NCBI GenBank assembly: GCA_010671975.1
Contig: JAAHIA010000147.1
Location: 1-10,574, forward strand
Direction: 5' to 3'
Length of the DNA stretch: 10,574 nt
From: Leptolyngbya sp. SIO4C1
GTDB taxonomy: Bacteria; Cyanobacteriota; Cyanobacteriia; Phormidesmidales; Phormidesmidaceae
Part shown: piece after piece, positions 5,555 through 10,574 of the stretch
Numbering within the stretch: position 1 is the first letter of the stretch
Layout of the letters: each line of letters begins with the position of its first letter
The notes under the pieces: generated by a model
Told to the model about the DNA's origin: nothing
Databases searched by the model: none
The model's input: the letters and a program-made list of their open reading frames with translations, nothing else
Program-made: the position numbers and the translations under genes

Positions 5555-7213
5555 ATGGAAACGTCATCTCTGATAGCACAACTAGTCCAGCTGCAGGAGA
5601 AAGTGTCCTTGCTGCATCAGCTATCTCACAGCGATTCGAGCGATTCGCTGCTGCCAAAAGAGACGATTGCTGAGCTGAGCAGGCAGCTTTCTCAGATGCT
5701 CTTACAGATTTCGGCGACTCCAGTAGAGCCTGTGGTCGAAACGCTACCGCTGCACGCAGTGCTGGAGCAGTCGCCGGTGGCAGTTGCGCTTAGCGATCCG
5801 GTGGCAGAGCGCTATCTTTGGGCGAATGCGGCTCTAAAAAAGCTGCTTGGCCATTCGGTAGGACAGCTCAAACATCACAGCTGGCAAGAGCTATTGGTAA
5901 CGCCTGTGGTGCTTGGTCGAGAGGTGGCTGTTTTATCGGGGCAGGTGAAGATACAGCCGCTGCGGTCAGTGCAGATTATTGCATCACCGCTGATTGGCGC
6001 TGATGAAAGGCTATTGGCTCGGCTGATCATCGTCGTACCCATCGATTTTGAACATTCCGATCCCTCAGTGGCCCGGACCGTCGATCAGCTTTTGCTGCAG
6101 CAAATGTCTTGGCAGGTCGAGCAGCAAAAGCAGCTTAGGCAAACGGTCAATCGCATTCGCCAATCGCTGAATTTGAAAACAATTTTTTCAGCTGCGGTTA
6201 AGGAAGCTGGACAGCTGCTCAAAGCTGACTGGTCATTGCTTGTAGAATATGATGCCGATCGGCAGACTTGGCGTCAGGTTGCTCAGTATTCGCCTCAAAA
6301 CCGGCCGCTGAGTGCGCTGCGGCTCAGCGAGAAGCGGCTGCATCTTCTCCCTCAGCTAGAGTCGAAGCGGCCGCTGCAGGTCAATCTATCGACCTTGGAG
6401 ATGGCTTCTGCGCATGCGGTCTGGCTAAGCTATTTTCCAGGCTCTTGGCTGCTGATGCCGATCCATTTGCCGCCGCAGCCGCCTGAGCTGCAGCTTTCAG
6501 ATTTGTGGGGACTTTTGGCCTTGGGCTATGAGTCTTTGAGCGCGGATTGGAATGATAATCAGGCTTTGTTTGTGGAGACGCTGGGCCAAGAAACCGCGAT
6601 CGCGATTCGACAAAGCCTGCTCTATCAGCAGCTGCAGCGGGCCAATCAGGAACTGCAGGCGCTAGCGCTTACCGATAGCTTGACTCAGATTGCCAATCGA
6701 CGTCAGTTTGATCGTCATCTGGCGCACGAGTGGCAGCGTTTGACGCGCGAACAAAAGCCGCTGTCGCTGATCATTTGCGATATTGATTACTTCAAACGCT
6801 ATAACGATCGCTACGGCCATCCTGCCGGCGATCGCTGCTTAGTGCAGGTGGCCCAGGCGATCACTCGCGCTTCAAAGCGGCCAGCTGACTTAGTTGCTCG
6901 CTACGGCGGTGAAGAATTTGCCATTATCTTGCCAAACACTCATACGCGCGGGGCTCATCGCGTTGCCAATCAGGTGCGTCAGGGCATCGAATCGCTGGGA
7001 ATTCTACATCCAGACTCGGATGTGAGCGATCAAGTCACGGTAACAATGGGCATTGCTAGCGCCGTACCAAGCCGCAATGTCGGCATGCAAGAGCTTTTGC
7101 AAGCGGCCGATTTAGCCCTCTATCATGCCAAACAGCAGGGCCGCGATCGCATCTATGTTCATGCGCACTATATCTATCCTGAGTCTGCGATCGCGCGCAA
7201 CGTAGAAGGCTAG
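5555..7213 (+). CDS. Diguanylate cyclase with PAS and GAF sensor domains (GGDEF)
   Basis: This enzyme should make the second messenger c-di-GMP from two GTP. Numbered from the ATG at 5555 it has 552 residues: an N-terminal coiled stretch (1-55), a PAS-like domain (about 63-165, with VLEQSPVAVALSD and ANAALKKLLGHS), a GAF domain (about 200-355), a linking helix, and the GGDEF domain (about 371-535). The active-site loop is GGEEF (451-455), an accepted functional variant. Metal and substrate residues are present in CDIDYFK (D409, D411) and NDRYGHPAGD. The inhibitory I-site RxxD (R442-D445) stands five residues before the loop, so product feedback is expected. No membrane segment, so cytoplasmic. 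The ligands of PAS and GAF are unknown; the GAF lacks an obvious bilin-binding cysteine. An upstream in-frame TTG (5531) is a poorer start because it overlaps the poly-T of the leader hairpin. Convergent with tpiA, 33 bases apart. Confidence 0.92.
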   Translation: METSSLIAQLVQLQEKVSLLHQLSHSDSSDSLLPKETIAELSRQLSQMLLQISATPVEPVVETLPLHAVLEQSPVAVALSDPVAERYLWANAALKKLLGHSVGQLKHHSWQELLVTPVVLGREVAVLSGQVKIQPLRSVQIIASPLIGADERLLARLIIVVPIDFEHSDPSVARTVDQLLLQQMSWQVEQQKQLRQTVNRIRQSLNLKTIFSAAVKEAGQLLKADWSLLVEYDADRQTWRQVAQYSPQNRPLSALRLSEKRLHLLPQLESKRPLQVNLSTLEMASAHAVWLSYFPGSWLLMPIHLPPQPPELQLSDLWGLLALGYESLSADWNDNQALFVETLGQETAIAIRQSLLYQQLQRANQELQALALTDSLTQIANRRQFDRHLAHEWQRLTREQKPLSLIICDIDYFKRYNDRYGHPAGDRCLVQVAQAITRASKRPADLVARYGGEEFAIILPNTHTRGAHRVANQVRQGIESLGILHPDSDVSDQVTVTMGIASAVPSRNVGMQELLQAADLALYHAKQQGRDRIYVHAHYIYPESAIARNVEG

Positions 7214-7246
7214 GGCTAGACTATTGAACGCTGGGTTTCTAGACGC

Positions 7247-7981
7247 TCACGACTCGAAATTTACAATCCGTGCGAAATCATCTGGCGCCAAGCTCGCACC
7301 GCCTACTAGCGCCCCGTCAATTTCAGGCTGAGCCATAATTTCATCCACGTTGCCAGGCTTAACTGAGCCACCATACTGAATCGGCACGGCGGCATTCTCA
7401 AGCTGAGCCCGGATCAGACCAATCACGCGGTTGGCCTCTGCGGCTTCGCAGGTGTCACCCGTTCCAATGGCCCAGATAGGCTCATAGGCAATCACTAGGT
7501 TCTGCTGATCAACATCGATCAGCGCCTGATTGACCTGACGCGTAATCAGTGCTTCGGTCTCACCGGCATCGCGCTGCTGCTTGCTCTCGCCGACGCACAA
7601 AATAGGAGTCAGCCCAGCCGACTGCGCCGCCTTGAGTCGCCAGTTGACGGTCTCATCGGTTTCGCCGAAATACTGCCGCCGCTCGCTGTGGCCCACGATT
7701 GCGTAGCGGACGCCTAGCTCGGTGAGCATATTGCCTGCCACCTCGCCAGTGTAGGCCCCTGAGGTTTCCCAATGAATATTCTGCGCCCCGATTTTTACGC
7801 GCGAGCCATGCAGCGTCTTGGAGAGCGCGCTGAGCGCTGTAAAAGGTGCACAGAGCACCACTTCGCGCTCATCAGAGGTTTCGCTTAGCTGGGGTAGAAA
7901 GCCTTTGAGAAACTCTAGGCTGTCGGCCTGAGTTTTATGCATCTTCCAGTTACCCGCAATCACAATCTGTCGCACAGGCAT
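7247..7981 (-). CDS. tpiA: Triosephosphate isomerase
   Basis: Interconverts dihydroxyacetone phosphate and glyceraldehyde 3-phosphate in glycolysis and the Calvin cycle, as a cytoplasmic TIM-barrel dimer. All catalytic residues are present in this 244-residue protein: N11 and K13 in AGNWKMH, H98 in IVGHSERR, E167 in AYEPIWAIGTG, whose following residues form the flexible loop 6. The phosphate-binding QYGGSV (202-207) and GALVGGASL (223-231) are intact. Length is normal for bacteria. Start at the ATG at 7981, where MPVRQIVIAGNWKMH gives the usual N-terminus; no Shine-Dalgarno is visible. It lies downstream of pnp on the same strand, but a terminator-like hairpin sits between them, so it probably has its own promoter. 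It ends 33 bases from the convergent cyclase gene with no terminator between. Confidence 0.97.
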   Translation of the reverse strand: MPVRQIVIAGNWKMHKTQADSLEFLKGFLPQLSETSDEREVVLCAPFTALSALSKTLHGSRVKIGAQNIHWETSGAYTGEVAGNMLTELGVRYAIVGHSERRQYFGETDETVNWRLKAAQSAGLTPILCVGESKQQRDAGETEALITRQVNQALIDVDQQNLVIAYEPIWAIGTGDTCEAAEANRVIGLIRAQLENAAVPIQYGGSVKPGNVDEIMAQPEIDGALVGGASLAPDDFARIVNFES

Positions 7982-8003
7982 CTAACTTGCTTTGGTATTG
8001 CAC

Positions 8004-8045
8004 ATTGCATCCTACCGGGAAACCTGAACCCGATGCAATTTTTTT
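8004..8045 (+). terminator. Plus-strand intrinsic terminator upstream of tpiA
   Basis: ATTGCAT (8004-8010) pairs with ATGCAAT (8033-8039), with an inner CGGG/CCCG helix (8015-8018 with 8029-8032) and a bulge CCTAC. It is followed by an unbroken run of seven T (8039-8045). This is a textbook terminator for plus-strand RNA, although the only plus-strand gene upstream is the cyclase, 800 bases away and convergent with tpiA. On the minus strand it would lie over the likely tpiA promoter. Confidence 0.6.
8009..8038 (-). promoter_or_regulatory. Candidate tpiA promoter
   Basis: On the minus strand, TAGGAT (8014-8009) could serve as -10 and TTGCAT (8038-8033) as a weak -35, with an 18-base spacer. 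This predicts a start near 8002 and a leader of about 20 bases. Both elements coincide with arms of the dyad that forms the plus-strand terminator. Confidence 0.3.
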
Positions 8046-8060
8046 GGAGGTTGACAAACA

Positions 8061-8096
8061 GCAAGCGCCCCAGGGCAGCTGCCTCAGAGCGCTTGC
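8061..8096 (-). terminator. pnp terminator hairpin
   Basis: GCAAGCGC (8061-8068) and GCGCTTGC (8089-8096) form an eight-pair perfect stem. The interior contains the ten-base palindrome GGCAGCTGCC (8074-8083). On the minus strand it is followed by TGTTTGT, a moderate U-rich tail, as expected for termination of pnp mRNA 29 bases after its stop codon. A HIP1 octamer (8095-8102) overlaps its outer edge. Confidence 0.6.
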
Positions 8097-8124
8097 GATC
8101 GCGCTATTTCATCAGGCAGATGCG

Positions 8125-10278
8125 CTACGACTCGATGCCAGCTGCTGCCTTAGCTTTAGCTGCTTCATCGGGGTGAATGTTCAGCCGCGTTAGATTCACC
8201 CGACCGCGATTGTCAATTTCACGAATCTTGACCAGCACTTCATCCCCAACGTTGACTTCGTCTTCCACTTTGGCAACCCGATAGTCAGCTAGCTGGGAGA
8301 TGTGAATCATGCCCTCTTGACCTGGCTTAAATTCAACGAAGGCCCCAATCGGAATCACCCGCGTTACTTTGCCCATATAGACGTCGCCGGCTTCCGGCTT
8401 GAAGGTAATGCCCTCAATCAGTGCCTGCGCCTGCTTGGCCTTGCTAGAATCCAGCGAGGCAATCGTGATCGTCCCATCGTCTTGAATATCGACTTTGGCA
8501 CCGGTTTGCTCAGTAATGCTCTTGATTTGCTTACCGCCAGGCCCAATCACCATGCCAATCATGTCTGGATCAATCTTGAAGGTAAGCAGTCGCGGCGCAA
8601 AGGGCGACAGTTCTTCCCTGGGGGCGCTAATCGCCTCTAGCATCTTAGAGAGAATGTGCAGCCGGGCGGGTTTGGCCTGCTTGATGGCTTCGGCAATCAC
8701 CTTGATGGGTAGCCCGGTGATCTTCATGTCCATCTGTAAAGCCGTGATGCCGCTGTCGGTACCGGCGACTTTGAAGTCCATGTCGCCCAAAAAGTCTTCG
8801 ATGCCTTGAATATCAGTTAAAATCCGTACCTCATCGCCTTCTTTGATTAGACCCATTGCGGCACCGCTGACCGGCTTGCTAATCGGAACACCGGCATCCA
8901 TCAGCGATAGCGTTGAGCCGCAGACCGAGCCCATAGATGTCGAACCGTTGGAAGAGAGCACTTCTGAAACCACCCGAATCACGTAGGGAAACTCTTCCTG
9001 CGCGGGCAGCACCGGCGTCAGCGCGCGCTCTGCTAAGGCCCCGTGGCCAATTTCGCGTCGTCCGGGCGATCGCATCGGCCGCGTTTCACCCACCGAGTAA
9101 GGCGGAAAATTATAGTGGTGCAGGTAGCGCTTTTCTTCTTCTGGATGCAGGTCATCCATCATCTGCGCATCGCCTGGCGTACCCAGCGTTGCGATCGAAA
9201 GCACCTGCGTCAGCCCGCGCTGAAACAGCCCGCTGCCATGTACCCGATCGGGCAGCACACGCGTGCGGCTTTGGATTGGACGCACCTCGTCGAGCTTACG
9301 CCCATCAACGCGCACGCCTTCCTCTAAGATTTGAGCCCGCATCAGCTTTTTGGTCAGCGACTTGTAGGCGTTGCCTAGCGCTTTGCTATTCTCGCTGACG
9401 GCAGTTCGAATCGCGTTCTCTTCGGGCATTTGCTCGATTTCAGCGGCAATCTCAGCCTTGATCGCATCGAGTTTTTCGTCGCGCTCTGGCTTAGTCAACT
9501 CGAACTGCTTGAGGACCTCTTTAATCGGCTCGGTCGCTCGCTCGCTTAAAAAATCTATCAGCGTTGGATCGGTCTCAGGCGCGGGCAGCGTCACTGGCTC
9601 AATGCTGAGTTCAGCAATTAGCTCGTGCTGAGCCTTAATTAAATCCTGCACGACCTCGTAGCCAAAGTCGATGGCCTCAATCATATCCTGCTCGGGCAGC
9701 TGATTGGCACCGGCTTCGACCATAATCACCCCGTCTGGGGAGCCCGCAACCACTAGATCAAGATCGCCCGAATCAATTTCTTTATAGGTTGGGTTGATGA
9801 CAAAATCATCGCCCACGAGGCCAACGCGAACTGCTGCCATCGGACCGTTAAATGGAATCTTAGCCAGCAGCACCGCCAGCGATGCCCCAGTGGCTGCTAG
9901 CACGTCAGGCGGTACCTCTTCATCCATCGATAGCGTGGTCGCTACGATTTGAATATCGTCCCGCATCCAAGCGGGGAATAGAGGCCGCATTGGGCGATCA
10001 ATCAGTCGACTGACTAACGTAGCTCGTTCGGGCGGTCGTCCCTCTCGGCGTAAAAAGCCGCCTGGAATTCTGCCTGCAGCGTAGAGACGTTCTTCGTAGT
10101 CGACTAGCAGTGGTAAAAAGTCAATCCCTTCCCTAGCACTGGCGCGCGTAGCGGTGACCAGTACGGCGGTATCACCAGATTGAACCAGAACACTCCCTCC
10201 TGCCTGAGGGGCAAACAGTCCAGCCTTAAGCCGAATATCCCGACCATCGAAGGATATCGACTTGTCAATTTCTTGCAT
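8125..10278 (-). CDS. pnp: Polyribonucleotide nucleotidyltransferase (PNPase)
   Basis: PNPase is a trimeric 3'-5' phosphorolytic exoribonuclease that also adds heteropolymeric tails, the main RNA-tailing enzyme in cyanobacteria. This 717-residue protein has the complete architecture: first RNase PH domain (about 11-145), helical linker (about 240-315), second, catalytic RNase PH domain (about 320-550) with phosphate-binding serines in SNGSTSMGSVCG and acidic residues D495 and D501 in EDFLGDMDFK, KH domain with GPGG (579-582), and S1 domain (about 630-700, GAFVEF and GMIHISQL). Length is typical. The start at 10278 is supported by AAGGAAG at 10294-10288 on the minus strand, nine bases upstream. 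A terminator hairpin follows the gene and tpiA lies beyond it. The upstream region holds several dyads that may serve autoregulation. Confidence 0.97.
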   Translation of the reverse strand: MQEIDKSISFDGRDIRLKAGLFAPQAGGSVLVQSGDTAVLVTATRASAREGIDFLPLLVDYEERLYAAGRIPGGFLRREGRPPERATLVSRLIDRPMRPLFPAWMRDDIQIVATTLSMDEEVPPDVLAATGASLAVLLAKIPFNGPMAAVRVGLVGDDFVINPTYKEIDSGDLDLVVAGSPDGVIMVEAGANQLPEQDMIEAIDFGYEVVQDLIKAQHELIAELSIEPVTLPAPETDPTLIDFLSERATEPIKEVLKQFELTKPERDEKLDAIKAEIAAEIEQMPEENAIRTAVSENSKALGNAYKSLTKKLMRAQILEEGVRVDGRKLDEVRPIQSRTRVLPDRVHGSGLFQRGLTQVLSIATLGTPGDAQMMDDLHPEEEKRYLHHYNFPPYSVGETRPMRSPGRREIGHGALAERALTPVLPAQEEFPYVIRVVSEVLSSNGSTSMGSVCGSTLSLMDAGVPISKPVSGAAMGLIKEGDEVRILTDIQGIEDFLGDMDFKVAGTDSGITALQMDMKITGLPIKVIAEAIKQAKPARLHILSKMLEAISAPREELSPFAPRLLTFKIDPDMIGMVIGPGGKQIKSITEQTGAKVDIQDDGTITIASLDSSKAKQAQALIEGITFKPEAGDVYMGKVTRVIPIGAFVEFKPGQEGMIHISQLADYRVAKVEDEVNVGDEVLVKIREIDNRGRVNLTRLNIHPDEAAKAKAAAGIES

Positions 10279-10415
10279 CTAAAATGACTTCCTTTTGAGT
10301 TCTTTCGTTTTTGTTCTGAGGCAATCCTAGCATTGATGCTGAAACCCTGCTTCGTAGACGGGTCGAAGACGGCTGAGCCAAAAGCCAGCCTCGATCTAAA
10401 GGAGGATTGGAAGCT

Positions 10416-10466
10416 GTGAGCCGGCTGCTTTTACTATCAGTCAGCCGCGTTTTTGAATGCAGTTAA
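10416..10466 (+). CDS. Possible 16-codon ORF with strong Shine-Dalgarno
   Basis: AAAGGAGG (10398-10405) is an almost perfect Shine-Dalgarno, ten bases before a GTG (10416) that opens a 16-residue frame (MSRLLLLSVSRVFECS) ending at TAA (10464-10466). The terminator-like hairpin lies inside it. A good ribosome site on a tiny frame with an internal terminator recalls leader peptides, but the composition shows no obvious regulatory codon run other than four leucines. Chance is a real possibility. Confidence 0.2.
   Translation: MSRLLLLSVSRVFECS
10422..10454 (+). terminator. Plus-strand terminator-like hairpin upstream of pnp
   Basis: CGGCTG (10422-10427) pairs with CAGCCG (10442-10447). An inner ACT-ATC-AGT helix (10433-10441) sits beside a CTTTT bulge. 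CG and five T (10450-10454) follow. On the minus strand no U-run follows, so a terminator role would apply only to plus-strand RNA. It could equally be one of the leader hairpins of pnp. Confidence 0.4.
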
Positions 10467-10574
10467 GAGGCTGTTAGAATGGTTCGAAAGAAATGACCTA
10501 GGCTAACGATAAAGGCGCTATAAACTACCGGTATCTCTAAAGTTTTGGTCTGAGATATTTGGGCAAGCGTAGCC

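Larger units (their letters stand above)
1549..9073. repeat. HIP1 octamers GCGATCGC, 14 dispersed copies
   Basis: Copies start at 1549, 1827, 1914, 2901, 3623, 4335, 4569, 4889, 6596, 6828, 7143, 7187, 8095 and 9066. All but the one at 8095, at the pnp terminator, are inside coding regions. About 0.16 would be expected by chance in this length. None lies in the insertion sequence or the hydrolase gene. Confidence 0.95.
10279..10574. other. Structured region upstream of pnp
   Basis: No clear gene is seen in these 296 bases. On the minus strand, TAGGAT preceded by TGC (10332-10324) is an extended -10 candidate for pnp, overlapped by the dyad AGCAT-TG-ATGCT (10329-10340). Further dyads: CTTCG/CGAAG (10350-10354 with 10364-10368), GGCTGaGC/GCCAGCC (10371-10378 with 10384-10390), CGGCTG/CAGCCG (10422-10447) and TATCTC/GAGATA (10532-10537 with 10552-10557). 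On the plus strand, TTGAAT (10453-10458), 16 bases and TAGAAT (10475-10480) form a plausible promoter reading out of the window. Confidence 0.45.

Noticed and set aside
5392..5673. 93-residue plus-strand frame with a hydrophobic stretch, overlapping the start of the cyclase gene
   Set aside because: It has no Shine-Dalgarno, overlaps the cyclase by about 120 bases in another frame, and runs through the terminator-like hairpin. It does not resemble a known protein.
7216..7253. CTAGA/TCTAG pairing between the cyclase and tpiA genes as a shared terminator
   Set aside because: Only five pairs around a long loop of about 17 bases with no U-tract on either strand; too weak to call.
8051..8056. Perfect TTGACA on the plus strand
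   Set aside because: There is no -10 at 15-19 bases downstream and no plus-strand gene follows, so it is probably chance.
8302..9631. Several plus-strand open frames of 86-153 codons opposite pnp
   Set aside because: They are antisense frames of a high-GC conserved gene, lack ribosome sites, and look compositionally like shadows (Ser/Ala/Arg-rich).
1..10574. CRISPR arrays, tRNA or rRNA genes, defence-system cassettes
   Set aside because: No regularly spaced direct repeats, cloverleaf-type sequence or rRNA motifs were found, and no gene belongs to a known defence family.

Overview
This window comes from a cyanobacterial chromosome. I count 14 copies of the octamer GCGATCGC (the HIP1 repeat of cyanobacterial genomes), about 80 times chance expectation for this length. 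The gene content fits: a RuvB with an N-terminal extension, a signal-peptide TPR protein, a PAS-GAF-GGDEF cyclase, and a membrane protein that resembles a cyanobacteria-specific family. The species cannot be named from the sequence.

Layout, left to right. Positions 1-532 are the end of an IS5-family insertion sequence (IS427/IS1031-like) on the minus strand. Its transposase is split into two frames at a poly-G slippery site, and its probable terminal repeat touches a CTAG that contains the stop codon of the next gene. That gene (533-1420, minus) is an alpha/beta hydrolase with a complete catalytic triad. It diverges from a 471-residue membrane protein (1529-2944, plus) whose second and third hydrophobic segments look like a degenerate voltage-sensor domain without a pore. 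ruvB follows on the plus strand (3013-4179), with a LexA-box-like sequence over its likely -10 element and a G-quadruplex motif directly after its stop codon. A secreted or lumenal TPR protein (4311-5102) comes next. A 452-base gap full of dyads then leads to a diguanylate cyclase gene (start taken as 5555, end 7213). The last part of that gap looks like an attenuator, with a short terminator hairpin and a competing upstream pairing partner.

The right half is on the minus strand: tpiA (triosephosphate isomerase, 7247-7981), convergent with the cyclase gene, and pnp (polynucleotide phosphorylase, 8125-10278). The pnp-tpiA gap holds two hairpins facing opposite ways: one would end pnp mRNA, the other would end plus-strand RNA running antisense through tpiA. 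The 296 bases upstream of pnp carry four consecutive dyads, a plus-strand terminator-like hairpin overlapping a 16-codon ORF with a strong Shine-Dalgarno, and a candidate plus-strand promoter for something beyond the window.

The genes do not form one pathway. They are housekeeping genes (recombination, glycolysis/Calvin cycle, RNA turnover) mixed with a signalling gene and two poorly understood envelope proteins. I see no CRISPR array, tRNA, rRNA or recognisable defence system. The observations most worth a second look are the cyclase leader, the voltage-sensor-like protein, the antisense terminator at tpiA, and the regulatory motifs around ruvB.
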